From assembly GCF_000276605.1 (NCBI RefSeq), contig NZ_AKJX01000112.1:1-64000 (forward strand): DNA of 64,000 bases. Reading direction: 5' to 3'. The translations under genes were made by a program, and so were the position numbers. The notes below the pieces were generated by a model. It saw only the letters and a program-made list of their open reading frames with translations, searched no databases and was not told the origin of the DNA. Below, in pieces: positions 1-10,485 of the stretch; the stretch's first letter is position 1, and every line of letters starts with the position of its first letter. This stretch comes from Acidovorax sp. CF316. Lineage in GTDB: Bacteria > Pseudomonadota > Gammaproteobacteria > Burkholderiales > Burkholderiaceae_C.

Positions 1-135
1 GGGGTGTCCCCCCGCCGCACCGGCGGGTGGGGGGGAGGAAGGTGGGGGGAAAGGGTGGCTCATGGATAATCCGATTTTACAAACCCGTTCCCTGGAGCGG
101 GTTCCCTTCTTCTGATACAGCCCCTACCGTCCCAC
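1..135. other. Leading non-coding edge upstream of lptD
   Basis: Very G-rich sequence (runs of G between about 25 and 52) followed by a short hairpin-like stretch around 90-108 (CCCGTTCCCTGGAGCGGG). I see no gene and no convincing sigma70 promoter here. It probably belongs to the spacer between lptD and a gene left of the window. Confidence 0.4.
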
Positions 136-2574
136 GTGCCACGCCGCAAGCCCCCCACCGTGCAGACCCCTTCCTCCCGGACCCGGCCCGCCACGGCACC
201 CGGAGCGCGGCTGCGCCCGCCGGTGCCGCGCGCACTGGCCTATGGCGTGGCCCTCGCCTGGTGCGGCCTGCCGTTGGCCGCCCTGGCGCAGGACGGCAAC
301 ACGCCCAGCGCCTGGGATGCCCCCCCCGCGCTGCGCACCTCGCCCCAGCTGCAGGAGAACATTCCCGAGGCGGTGCGGCCCAAGCTGCCGATCTTCGTCA
401 CCGGTGACCACATCAGCGGGCAGACGGACCTGAACGCCACCATCGAAGGCAACGCCGAGCTGCGCCGGGGGGACACGGTGATCCGCGCCGACCGGCTGGA
501 CTACGACGTGCCCGAAGACCTGGCCAAGGCACGCGGCTCGGTGCGCATCAACCGCGCCGGCAATGTCTATGAAGGCACGGCGCTCGACCTGCGGGTGGAG
601 GCCTTCGAGGGCTTCTTCAACGACGCGCGCTACCGCTTCCTGGCCACCCAGGCCCACGGAGATGCCTCGCGCGTGGATTTCATTGACCGCCAGCGCTCCA
701 TCGTCCACGACGCCACCTACACCACCTGCCAGAAGAACGACGAGGCCTCCTGGCAGCCCGACTGGGTGCTGCGCGCCAAGACCATCCGCATCGACCGCGA
801 AGAGGAAGTGGGCACGGCCGAGGACGCGGTGCTGGAGTTCAAGGGCATCCCGCTGCTGCCGATCCCGCGCATCACCTTCCCGCTGTCGGACAAGCGCAAG
901 TCGGGCCTGCTGCCCCCGTCCTTCGGGCTGGACAGCCGCGATGGCGTGGCCTATTCGCAGCCCTATTACTGGAACATCGCGCCCAACCGCGATGCCACGC
1001 TGCGCGCGGCGCTGCTCTCCAAGCGCGGCACCAACCTGGGTGGCGAGTTCCGCTACCTGGAGCCCACCTACAAGGGCGAGATCAGCGGCGACTACATGCC
1101 TTCGGACCGCCTGCGCGACCGCGACCGCTGGGGCTTCACGGGCAAGCACGACGCCCTGATCGCCTCGCCCGTGGGCGGCCTGAACCTGAGCCTGAACCTC
1201 AACCGGGTGAGCGACGACAACTACTGGCGCGACTTCGGCCGCGTCTCCGAACCGCTGCGCCAGCGCCTCCTGCCCGGCGATGCCACGCTGACCTGGGGCA
1301 GCGGCGACATGTCGGTGCGCGCGCGGGCCCTCAAGTGGCAGACGCTGCAGGACGTGTCGGCGCCCATCGTGCCGCCCTACGACCGCATGCCGCAACTGGT
1401 CTGGCGCTATGAGCCGACGATGCTGCCTGGCGGCTTCGACGCCAGCGTCGAGCTGGACACCACGCGCTTCCAGGCCGACCGCTTCCTGACCAAGCAGCCC
1501 GACGCCAACCGCTCCTTCGCTGTGGCGCAGATCAGCCGACCGTTCCTTGCGCCGGCCGGCTTCATCACGCCACGCCTGCAGCTGCACACCACGCAGTACC
1601 AGTTCGATGGCCCGCTCAGCGACGGCTCGCGCTCGGCCAGCCGCACGCTGCCGACCTTCAGCCTGGACAGCGGCCTGGTGTTCGAGCGCGATGCCAGCTT
1701 CTTCGGCCGCTCCTTCCTGCAGACCCTGGAGCCCCGGGCGTTCTACACCTACACGCCCTACCGCGACCAGAGCAAGCTGCCGCTGTACGACACGGCACTC
1801 AACGACTTCAACTTCGCCACGATCTACACCGAGAACTCGTTCGGCGGCAACGACCGGCTGGCGGACAACAACCTGCTTACCATGGGCGTGACCACGCGCC
1901 TGATCGACCCCGACTCGGGCGCCGAGGCGGCGCGCTTCGGCGTGGCGCAGCGCGTGCGCTTCTCGGACCAGCAGGTGACCCTGCCGGGTGCCGCCCCGGT
2001 GAGCGAGCGCCTGTCGGACATCCTGCTGGGCGCGGGCATCAACTGGACGAAGAACTGGGCCTACGACTCCACGGTGCAGTACAACCCCAAGACCCGGCGC
2101 TCCATCCGCTCGACCATCGGCGCGCGCTACAGCCCGGGCAACTACCGCACCGTGAGCGCCGCCTACCGCTTCCAGCGCGGCACCAGCGAGCAGATCGACA
2201 TCGGCTGGCAGTGGCCGCTCAACGACCTGTGGGGCGACAAGGGCCAGGACCTGGGCCCGGGCCGCGGCCAGGGCCCCGGCCGCTGGTACACCATCGGTCG
2301 CCTGAACTTCAGCATGCAGGACCGCAAGCTGGTGGACAGCGTGGTCGGCCTCGAATACGACGGCTGCTGCTGGATCGGCCGCGTGGTGCTGGAGCGCCTG
2401 CAGAACAGCGTCTCCACCTCCAACACCCGCCTGTTGTTCCAGATCGAGTTCGTCGGGTTCTCCCGCCTCAGCCTGGGCTCCAGCCCCCTCGACACCTTCA
2501 AGCAGAATGTGCCGCGCTACCAGAACCTGCGCGACCAGGTTGGCTCGCCCAGCCGCTTCAGCAACTACGACTGA
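136..2574 (+). CDS. lptD: LPS-assembly outer-membrane protein LptD
   Basis: An 812-residue protein that matches LptD, the outer-membrane beta-barrel which, with LptE, inserts lipopolysaccharide into the outer leaflet. After a long basic N-terminus and hydrophobic stretch (signal region ending near residue 51, ALA-QDG) comes an OstA/LptA-like beta-jellyroll (about residues 85-190: VTGDHISG, ADRLDYDVPEDLAKARG). The long barrel domain follows, starting near the RITFPLSDKRKSGLLPPSFG segment. A CC pair (YDGCCW) lies near the C-terminus and an early Cys in TTCQK, consistent with the disulfides LptD needs. The start used is GTG at 136; a later start nearer the hydrophobic segment is possible because no clear ribosome-binding site is visible. 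surA follows after 11 bp, the usual partner order, since SurA chaperones LptD. Confidence 0.95.
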   Translation: MPRRKPPTVQTPSSRTRPATAPGARLRPPVPRALAYGVALAWCGLPLAALAQDGNTPSAWDAPPALRTSPQLQENIPEAVRPKLPIFVTGDHISGQTDLNATIEGNAELRRGDTVIRADRLDYDVPEDLAKARGSVRINRAGNVYEGTALDLRVEAFEGFFNDARYRFLATQAHGDASRVDFIDRQRSIVHDATYTTCQKNDEASWQPDWVLRAKTIRIDREEEVGTAEDAVLEFKGIPLLPIPRITFPLSDKRKSGLLPPSFGLDSRDGVAYSQPYYWNIAPNRDATLRAALLSKRGTNLGGEFRYLEPTYKGEISGDYMPSDRLRDRDRWGFTGKHDALIASPVGGLNLSLNLNRVSDDNYWRDFGRVSEPLRQRLLPGDATLTWGSGDMSVRARALKWQTLQDVSAPIVPPYDRMPQLVWRYEPTMLPGGFDASVELDTTRFQADRFLTKQPDANRSFAVAQISRPFLAPAGFITPRLQLHTTQYQFDGPLSDGSRSASRTLPTFSLDSGLVFERDASFFGRSFLQTLEPRAFYTYTPYRDQSKLPLYDTALNDFNFATIYTENSFGGNDRLADNNLLTMGVTTRLIDPDSGAEAARFGVAQRVRFSDQQVTLPGAAPVSERLSDILLGAGINWTKNWAYDSTVQYNPKTRRSIRSTIGARYSPGNYRTVSAAYRFQRGTSEQIDIGWQWPLNDLWGDKGQDLGPGRGQGPGRWYTIGRLNFSMQDRKLVDSVVGLEYDGCCWIGRVVLERLQNSVSTSNTRLLFQIEFVGFSRLSLGSSPLDTFKQNVPRYQNLRDQVGSPSRFSNYD

Positions 2575-2585
2575 CTGACACCGCC

Positions 2586-3983
2586 ATGAACCACCGTGTT
2601 TCCGCACTGGCACTTGCCTGCCTGGCCGCCCTCGCCTCCGGGGGCGCATTCGCGCAGGGCCTGCGCATCCAGGGCAACACCGGCCGGCCGGCCGCCGCTG
2701 CCGCCCCGGCCCTGGGCCTGCCCGTGCCCGCTGCGAGCCAGGGCCCGCAATCGGCCGACTTCATCGTGGCGGTGGTCAACTCCGAGCCCGTCACCAACAA
2801 CGAGGTGCGTGCCCGCCTGGCCCGGGCCGAACAGCAGCTGGCACAGCAGCAGGGTGGCAACCGGCCCCCGCGCGACCTGCTGGCGCGCGAGGTGCTCGAA
2901 CGCTTGATCCTGGAGAAGGCCCAGATGCAGCTGGCCAAGGAAAGCGGCGTCAAGGTCGAGGAATTCGCCCTCAACCAGGCCGAGCAGGGCATTGCCCAGC
3001 AGAACGGCATGACGCTCGAGGACATGCACCGGCGCCTGGCCCGCGACGGCACGAGTAAGGAGCGCTTTCGCGAGGAACTGCGCAGCCAGTTGCTGCTGCA
3101 GCGTTTGCGCGAGCGCGATGTGGACGCCAAGGTCCGGGTCAACGACCAGGACATCGACCAGTTCCTGCGCGAGCAGCAGTCGGGCGCCGATGCCTCGGCC
3201 ATGGAGATCAACCTCGGCCACGTGCTGGTGCTGGTGCCCGAGAACGCCACGCCCACCCAGGTGGCGCAGCTGCAGGCCCGCGCGCAGAGCGCCGCCGACA
3301 AGGCACGCGCCGCCGGCAGCGACTTTGCCGCCGTGGCGGCCGAGTTCTCGGATGCGCCCGAAGGCAAGCGCGCCGGCGGCCTGCTGGGCCTGCGCCCGGC
3401 CGACCGCTACCCCGACCTGTTCGTCAACTCCGTGCAGGGCCAACCCGTGGGCGGCATCGTAGGCCCCGTGCGCTCGCCCGCAGGCTTTCACATCCTGAAG
3501 GTGGTGGAGCGCAATGTGGCCGGCCTGCCGTCGACCGTGGTGCAGAACCACGCGCGGCACATCCTGCTGCGCCCCAGCGCGCAGCTGACCGAGGCCGCGG
3601 CCGCGGCACGGCTGGCCGACTACCGGCGCCGCATCCTGGCCGGACAGGCCGACTTTGCCACCCTGGCGCGCGAGAACTCGGTGGATGGCAGCGCCAAGCA
3701 GGGCGGCGACCTGGGTTGGGCCAGCCCCGGCCGCTATGTGCCCGAATTCGAGCAGGCGCTCAGCACGCTCAAGCCCGGCGACATCAGCGAGCCCCTGGTT
3801 TCGCGCTTTGGCGTGCACCTGATCCAGCTCATGGAACGCCGCGAGGCCAAGCTCACGCAGCGCGAGCAGCGCGACATGGTGCGCGACGCCGTGCGCGAGA
3901 AGAAGATCGAGGACGCCTACGCCACCTGGGCACAGGAACTGCGCGGCCGCGCCTATGTCGAGTACCGGGAACCACCGCAGTAA
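2586..3983 (+). CDS. surA: Periplasmic chaperone/peptidyl-prolyl isomerase SurA
   Basis: A 465-residue protein with a classical signal peptide (MNHRVSALALACLAALASGGAFA) and the SurA layout. An N-terminal chaperone region (about 55-200, starting IVAVVNSEPVTNNEVRARL) is followed by two PpiC parvulin domains (about 205-310 and 320-425; the second shows HILLRPSAQLTEA, FATLARENSVDGSAKQGGDLGW and FGVHLIQLMERR). SurA binds unfolded outer-membrane proteins in the periplasm and is particularly required for LptD, encoded immediately upstream. The ATG at 2586 is chosen because the signal peptide begins there; the open frame extends farther upstream inside lptD, but that part is not homologous. The two genes are probably cotranscribed. 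Confidence 0.95.
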   Translation: MNHRVSALALACLAALASGGAFAQGLRIQGNTGRPAAAAAPALGLPVPAASQGPQSADFIVAVVNSEPVTNNEVRARLARAEQQLAQQQGGNRPPRDLLAREVLERLILEKAQMQLAKESGVKVEEFALNQAEQGIAQQNGMTLEDMHRRLARDGTSKERFREELRSQLLLQRLRERDVDAKVRVNDQDIDQFLREQQSGADASAMEINLGHVLVLVPENATPTQVAQLQARAQSAADKARAAGSDFAAVAAEFSDAPEGKRAGGLLGLRPADRYPDLFVNSVQGQPVGGIVGPVRSPAGFHILKVVERNVAGLPSTVVQNHARHILLRPSAQLTEAAAAARLADYRRRILAGQADFATLARENSVDGSAKQGGDLGWASPGRYVPEFEQALSTLKPGDISEPLVSRFGVHLIQLMERREAKLTQREQRDMVRDAVREKKIEDAYATWAQELRGRAYVEYREPPQ

Positions 3984-4259
3984 ATAGAGCCCCCACGGTC
4001 GCGCACTGCGTGTCGCTCCCTGCCCCCCGAGGGGGCTGGCCTTGCTTGGGGCGGCCCGGCGCTGCGGCCGGTCCGCCCCCAGGTCTCGTGCCGTGGATGA
4101 TCAATCAGGCGAACTCCGCGAGGTGCGGGGGTTGGGGCCACCAGCCCGGTAGCCTCGTGTCTGCCGATGGGGCATCATTCGCTGAAAGCGCGCTCGACCT
4201 CGGGCGCTCTTGCTTCTTTCCCCACGCGGGCCGATAGGCCACGCGCACATGCAATTGAC
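3984..4259. other. surA-rsmA spacer with GC-rich hairpin, likely dispersed repeat
   Basis: This 276-bp gap separates surA from rsmA and contains no gene I can support. It carries a compact hairpin (GCCCCC-CGAG-GGGGC around 4021-4035), then a low-complexity GC-rich stretch (ttgcttggggcggcccggcg). It resembles the dispersed intergenic elements common in Comamonadaceae genomes, but I see only this copy in the window. The hairpin lacks a T-tract, so a terminator call is weak. Confidence 0.35.
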
Positions 4260-5048
4260 ATGAAACACATTCCCCGCAAGCGCTTCGGCCAGCATTTCCT
4301 GTCCGACAAGGGCATCATCGATGGCATCGTGGACGCCATTGCGCCGCAGGCGGGCCAGCCCATGGTGGAGATCGGGCCGGGGCTGGCGGCGCTGACGCAG
4401 CCGCTGGTGGAGCGGCTGGGGCGCCTCACGGTGATCGAGCTGGACCGCGACCTGGCGCTGCGGCTGCGCCTGCATGGGCAGCTCGAGGTGATTGAGTCGG
4501 ATGTGCTCAAGGTCGATTTCACGCAGCTGGCGCAGGACTGGCGCACGCGCGTGGAGCAGCCGGCATTGAAGCTGCGGGTGGTGGGCAACCTGCCCTACAA
4601 CATCTCCACGCCCATCCTGTTCCACCTGCTGGCACACGTGGCGGTGATCGAGGACCAGCATTTCATGCTGCAAAAGGAAGTGATCGACCGCATGGTGGCC
4701 AGCCCGTCCACCTCGGACTATGGCCGCCTGTCGGTGATGCTGCAGTGGCGCTACGCGATGGAGAACGTGCTCTTCGTGCCGCCCGAGAGCTTCGACCCGC
4801 CCCCGCGCGTGGACAGCGCCGTGGTGCGCATGGTGCCCCGCGAGGCACCGGTCGCCCTGAACGAACGCCTGCTCGAAGAGCTGGTGCAGGTCGCCTTCAG
4901 CCAGCGCCGCAAGCTGCTGCGCCACACCCTGGGCCGCTGGCTCGAAGCCAAGGCCTACCCCGGCACTTTCGACACCCAGCGCCGCGCCGAGGAAGTGCCC
5001 GTGGACGAATACGTGGCCCTGGCTGCGGCGATGGGCCAGGGCGCCTGA
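4260..5048 (+). CDS. rsmA: 16S rRNA dimethyladenosine transferase RsmA/KsgA
   Basis: A 262-residue SAM-dependent methyltransferase that dimethylates two adjacent adenosines (A1518/A1519 in E. coli numbering) in the 3' hairpin of 16S rRNA during small-subunit maturation. It starts with the family hallmark [24 protein letters not shown]-binding motif I is [16 protein letters not shown]; motif [17 protein letters not shown], carries the N-L-P-Y catalytic motif. The end, [16 protein letters not shown], is also typical. ATG at 4260 is preferred because the family consensus begins there; upstream in-frame codons have no homology. It lies in the common lptD-surA-...-rsmA neighbourhood, though pdxA is absent here. 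Confidence 0.95.
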   Translation: MKHIPRKRFGQHFLSDKGIIDGIVDAIAPQAGQPMVEIGPGLAALTQPLVERLGRLTVIELDRDLALRLRLHGQLEVIESDVLKVDFTQLAQDWRTRVEQPALKLRVVGNLPYNISTPILFHLLAHVAVIEDQHFMLQKEVIDRMVASPSTSDYGRLSVMLQWRYAMENVLFVPPESFDPPPRVDSAVVRMVPREAPVALNERLLEELVQVAFSQRRKLLRHTLGRWLEAKAYPGTFDTQRRAEEVPVDEYVALAAAMGQGA

Positions 5049-5167
5049 CGGACGGCGATGCCGCGCCCGCAGCTGCGCGCTGGCGCATGCAGGCGTGCCG
5101 TGGTGGGCTTGGAAGGCTGCCGCGCAAGGCGGCAGGGTTCAATGCTGCCGCCCCGGGCGGCAGGGGG

Positions 5168-5355
5168 TCATGCAGCGCTGAGCCAGTAGCCCGCGTTGAA
5201 AGGGCTGCTCATGCGCAGCGCCAGGGGGGACACGTCCACCAACTTGTCAGTGGGCATCTTCTCGGCAGGGTCGGCGGGGATCTCGATGCCTTGGACCTTG
5301 GTCTGTGCTCCGGTAGCCTCGTTCGCCCGTTCTGCTTGGCTGGTGGATGCAGAAC
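5168..5355 (-). pseudogene. Possible 3' remnant of an unidentified gene
   Basis: On the minus strand an open frame ends at a TGA at 5168-5170 and reads a protein-like tail with IEIPADPAEKMPTDKLVDVS and LALRMSSPFNAGYW near its end. Its amino-acid composition is more natural than a shadow frame, but there is no credible start codon or ribosome-binding site: the frame simply continues antisense-like through the barstar gene. I do not recognise the family. It may be the surviving 3' end of a gene once following the barstar gene, or a chance open frame. Confidence 0.25.
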
Positions 5356-5358
5356 GGG
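5326..5358 (-). terminator. Perfect 10-bp inverted repeat abutting the barstar stop codon
   Basis: CCCGTTCTGC (5326-5335) and GCAGAACGGG (5349-5358) form a perfect stem with a 13-nt loop, directly adjacent to the barstar TAG at 5359-5361. No T-run follows on the minus strand, so intrinsic termination is uncertain. An mRNA-stabilising hairpin or recombination-site relic is equally possible. Confidence 0.4.
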
Positions 5359-5925
5359 CTACAGAAAAGAATAGAAACAGCGGAACGGGATCTTGCGGTC
5401 GCTCCAGTAGTCGGCCGCGTCGCGGAAGATGTCGAGCAGCTGCTCACGCGCTTCCTTGTCGAACTTGCCCGTGGCCGGGATCTGTTCCAGCACCACGATG
5501 AAGCCGGGCTGCGGGCCCGATTTGTGCAAGGGATCCGTCATGCAGTCGTACAGCGCATCGAAGTTCTTGCCGAAGTGCGACGGGAAGGTGAACTGCCCGG
5601 CGATCAGGTCCAGCACGTCCTGCTTGGACTGGGCGTGGGCCAGATTGGCGTACAGGAAATGTTGGCCCAGGGAAGTGGCTGCATCCTGCAGGTCCTGCAC
5701 GCGAAACGCGCGGATGGACTGCACGATGTTGGTGCGCACGCCACGCAGTGGCGTTTCCAGGTCTTTACGAAGTGGCGTCTGCATCTCCGCTACTCTTTCT
5801 TTATAAAGTCCAAAAACTTCGGGTATCCGCCAGTCCACGGGGGCCGACTGCCGGTTGGGGGATTCAAGAGCGCGCACCGCCCACCGCCGGACAAACCGGG
5901 CGGTGCTTGGTGCATCGGGCGTCAT
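5359..5925 (-). CDS. Barstar-family ribonuclease inhibitor
   Basis: A 188-residue protein whose C-terminal ~100 residues match barstar, the cytoplasmic inhibitor that plugs the active site of barnase-type RNases. The diagnostic stretch is FPSHFGKNFDALYDCMTDP followed by a hydrophobic strand (GFIVVLEQIP) and a C-terminal helix-strand (LLDIFRDAADYWSDRKIPF). The first ~80 residues are extra compared with the ~90-residue Bacillus barstar. The ATG at 5925 overlaps the TGA of the upstream RNase gene by 4 bp (ATGA), which supports this start and translational coupling. Immediately upstream lies an RNase Sa/barnase-like gene, so this is very probably its immunity protein. Confidence 0.85.
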   Translation of the reverse strand: MTPDAPSTARFVRRWAVRALESPNRQSAPVDWRIPEVFGLYKERVAEMQTPLRKDLETPLRGVRTNIVQSIRAFRVQDLQDAATSLGQHFLYANLAHAQSKQDVLDLIAGQFTFPSHFGKNFDALYDCMTDPLHKSGPQPGFIVVLEQIPATGKFDKEAREQLLDIFRDAADYWSDRKIPFRCFYSFL

Positions 5926-6332
5926 TTTTCGATGATTTCGCGAAAACTGGCGTAGTGGTCGCTGGTGTAGTAGCAGGCGTCCGGTACCCGGGGCTTGCCG
6001 CCACACACGATACGCCGGGCTCCCCGGTCGCGCGAACCTGGTGTTCTGACGGTGTATTCACGGTAGTAGCCGCGCTTGTAGGCGGGCAACAGCCGCTCTC
6101 GATTGCCGAAAACCGATCCGTCCTTGTCGTACGGAAACGGGCCTCCTTCACGGATCAGCGCATACGTCGCACGTCCCTGGGGCGGCAACTCGGCCAGTGC
6201 GATAGGGGTGGTGGAACCGTGGGTGGAGGGGGATTGGCGGGCCTGCCCCACCATCGGGGAAAGAGCAAACGCAACACCCACCACACACAAAAACCCTGCT
6301 TTGCGCGCCCGGGTGGCTACAGCCTTCAGCAT
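5922..6332 (-). CDS. Secreted guanyl-specific ribonuclease (RNase Sa/barnase-like)
   Basis: A 136-residue protein with an N-terminal signal peptide (hydrophobic core AGFLCVVGVAFALSPMV, cleavage near GQA) and a ribonuclease N1/T1/Sa domain. The active-site region YREYTVRTPGSRDRGARRI supplies the catalytic Glu and Arg residues, and YYTSDHYASFREI supplies the catalytic His, in the same order as Streptomyces RNase Sa. It cleaves RNA after guanosine. The ATG at 6332 is preceded by AAAGGTG; a GTG nine bases upstream is also in frame. The 4-bp overlap with the barstar gene indicates a toxin/inhibitor pair. Because the enzyme is exported, it may serve competition or nutrient scavenging, with barstar protecting the producer's cytoplasm. 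Confidence 0.88.
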   Translation of the reverse strand: MLKAVATRARKAGFLCVVGVAFALSPMVGQARQSPSTHGSTTPIALAELPPQGRATYALIREGGPFPYDKDGSVFGNRERLLPAYKRGYYREYTVRTPGSRDRGARRIVCGGKPRVPDACYYTSDHYASFREIIEK

Positions 6333-6350
6333 CAACAACACCTTTCAGAA

Positions 6351-6384
6351 ACTACGGGTTAACCCGAAATTTCGAGCCCGTAGT
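6351..6384. promoter_or_regulatory. Nested palindromes upstream of the RNase gene
   Basis: ACTACGGG (6351-6358) and CCCGTAGT (6377-6384) form an 8-bp inverted repeat enclosing two smaller palindromes (CGGGTTAACCCG and CGAAATTTCG). It lies 19 bp upstream of the RNase ATG on the minus strand, so it could be an operator or part of the 5' UTR. No promoter hexamers are convincing. Confidence 0.35.
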
Positions 6385-6400
6385 GTGACTCAACGGTCCC

Positions 6401-6438
6401 CAAAAAGCAAGCGCCTGCACAAAGATTGGGCAGGCGCT
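6401..6438 (-). terminator. Intrinsic terminator of maeB
   Basis: AGCGCCTGC (6410-6418) pairs with GCAGGCGCT (6430-6438) around an 11-nt loop. Read on the minus strand, the stem is followed by TTGCTTTTTGG, a T-rich tail. It sits 50 bp downstream of the malic-enzyme stop codon. Confidence 0.8.
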
Positions 6439-6487
6439 CAAGGGAGTTGCAAGCAATATAAGTTAGTGCTCGCTATCAATAAATCAC

Positions 6488-8809
<2,322 letters not shown>

Positions 8810-9190
8810 TCAATTGTCTCCAGCTTGGGGGGTGCGCAAGGCGTCGGTCAGCTCTTGTAGGAACATGCTTACACGTTCCGGGGGAAGGGATTGTAGGCCG
8901 CGTTCGGTAAAAACCCTAGTAAGCGAATCTGCTTATATGGGTGGGACAGTTTTGCTGTCCGGGTTGGAAAGCAGCAGGCTACCGGCGGCGCCAAATCCCT
9001 GCGCACCGTTGGGACAAGGCAGGACGCCCCTCGCCCGGAGGGCGGCATTGCCTTGCCAAACAGCGCCCCATGGCGCGGAACCGGGCCATGCCGGGAGCAC
9101 GCGGCGGAGCGACTGCCGAGTACGGCCTTGAGCGTTTCGAACCGGATACCACCGGTTGCATGCGCTGAAGAGTGATCCAATCGTTGGAGG
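8810..9190. other. maeB / acetyltransferase divergent spacer
   Basis: A 381-bp divergent intergenic region. Left part: an AT-richer patch around 8890-8940 (TACAAT on the minus strand at 8890-8895) that could hold the maeB promoter, though no good -35 matches. A small hairpin GGACAG-TTTT-GCTGTCC lies at about 8944-8960. The remainder is GC-rich with no gene or RNA I can recognise. Confidence 0.35.
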
Positions 9191-9751
9191 ATGGCCGTTC
9201 CCTTTGCCAGAATAGGCAGGTTTCCACGACCCGACCACACACCGTACCGCCGGTTATCCACTGTGTACCCATTGCCAGAACCCTTTGCCCTGCGGGACAG
9301 GACCGATACCGACCAGGCCTTTGTGCAGGCGCTGTATGCCTCCACCCGTGAGGACCTGCGGCAGGCCCTGCCGGATCCCGCGCAGTTGCTGCCCCTGCTG
9401 GCCATGCAGCAGAACGCGCAGGAAGCCGGGTTCCGCCGCCAGTTCCCCGAAGCCCGCCAGTGGCTCCTGCTGCGCTCAGGCCTGCCCATTGGCCGTGTGG
9501 TGGTGGACGCCGCAGCGCAAGACCTGCGCGTGGTGGACATCGCCATCGTCCCCGAGGCCCGCCGCAGCGGCGCCGCCACCGCCGTGCTGCAGGCGCTGCA
9601 GGCCCATGCCCTGGCGCAAGGGCTGCCGCTGTGCCTGGCCGTGGCCCATGGCAACCACGCAGCGCAGAGCCTGTACCGCAGGCTGGGATTCGCCACCACG
9701 TCCGAAGACGGTACCCACGCGCAGATGGTCTGGCGGGGGGAGCACGCATGA
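9191..9751 (+). CDS. GNAT-family N-acetyltransferase
   Basis: A 186-residue protein with the GNAT fold. The conserved acetyl-CoA-binding core is VVDIAIVPEARRSGAATAVL, where the R-x-x-G-x-A loop replaces the usual Q-x-x-G-x-G/A. The terminal strand-helix LAVAHGNHAAQSLYRRLGF is the standard C-terminal signature. Substrate cannot be told from sequence. Start is uncertain: ATG 9191 has GGAGG directly abutting it, and the homologous part begins around residue 27, so GTG 9263 is also possible. The stop overlaps the ATG of the hydroxylase gene by 4 bp, and the third gene also overlaps, so the three form one operon. Confidence 0.8.
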   Translation: MAVPFARIGRFPRPDHTPYRRLSTVYPLPEPFALRDRTDTDQAFVQALYASTREDLRQALPDPAQLLPLLAMQQNAQEAGFRRQFPEARQWLLLRSGLPIGRVVVDAAAQDLRVVDIAIVPEARRSGAATAVLQALQAHALAQGLPLCLAVAHGNHAAQSLYRRLGFATTSEDGTHAQMVWRGEHA

Positions 9752-10485
9752 ACCGCACCATCGCACCCACCCCTTACCTGAAGCTGCCCATGGCCTTCGA
9801 CCTGGCCCGCCTGCAGGAAGACCTGCAGCGCGTGGCCCCTTCGGAATGGATCGGCCACTTCAACACCGCCGCCTACGAAAAAGGCTGGGGATGCGTGCCC
9901 TTGCGCTCGGTCGATGGCCGTGCGGACCACATCGTGCCGGTGAATGGCGGCCGCTTCGAGGACACCCCCATCCTCGCGCGCTGCCCCTACTTCCGGCATG
10001 CCATCGACCAGTTCCAATGCGAGAAGACCTCCATCCGCCTGATGGGGCTGGAAGCCGCAGGGGTGATCCACGAGCATCGGGACCAGGGCAGCGCACTGGA
10101 AGACGGCCTGACCCGCCTGCACATTCCCGTGCAGACCTCGCCGCTGGCCACCTACCGCATCGAAGGCGAAGAGGTCCATTTCTCGGCCGGCGATGCCTGG
10201 TACCTCAATGCCAGCTGCCTGCACGGCGCCCACAACCGCAGCCCGCAGGCCCGCATCCACCTGATGATCGACTGCATCACCAACCCGTGGCTGGAACAGC
10301 TGTTCCTGTCCGCCGGCGGGGTGCTGCGCGAAAGCCCGCCCTATGGCGATGCCTCCATCCACGACGGCAACGTGCTGCAGGTCATTGCCGCGCTGCGCGC
10401 CGGCGGCCATGCCAGCGCAGCGCAGCTGGCCACCCAATTGGAGGAAACCCATGCTCGAAGAACAGGCACTGCTGCGCGGCCGTGA
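9748..10485 (+). CDS. Aspartyl/asparaginyl beta-hydroxylase-like dioxygenase
   Basis: A 245-residue protein resembling the Asp/Asn beta-hydroxylase family of 2-oxoglutarate/Fe(II) dioxygenases. The iron-binding histidines would be in VIHEHRDQG and in NASCLHGAHNRS, separated by a double-stranded beta-helix (LHIPVQTSPLATYRI, VHFSAGDAWYLN); the trailing Arg in NRSPQARIHL would bind 2-oxoglutarate. Such enzymes hydroxylate Asp/Asn side chains or related small substrates. It is translationally coupled to the GNAT gene (ATGA overlap) and its 3' end overlaps the next gene by 35 bp. Together with a sulfotransferase-like enzyme this suggests stepwise modification of one substrate, unknown from the sequence. 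Confidence 0.75.
   Translation: MNRTIAPTPYLKLPMAFDLARLQEDLQRVAPSEWIGHFNTAAYEKGWGCVPLRSVDGRADHIVPVNGGRFEDTPILARCPYFRHAIDQFQCEKTSIRLMGLEAAGVIHEHRDQGSALEDGLTRLHIPVQTSPLATYRIEGEEVHFSAGDAWYLNASCLHGAHNRSPQARIHLMIDCITNPWLEQLFLSAGGVLRESPPYGDASIHDGNVLQVIAALRAGGHASAAQLATQLEETHARRTGTAARP

Noticed and set aside
124-2649. Very long open frame antisense to lptD
   Set aside because: High GC leaves antisense frames open; its residues are Ala/Val/Gly/Arg/His-biased with no family match, while the sense frame is LptD.
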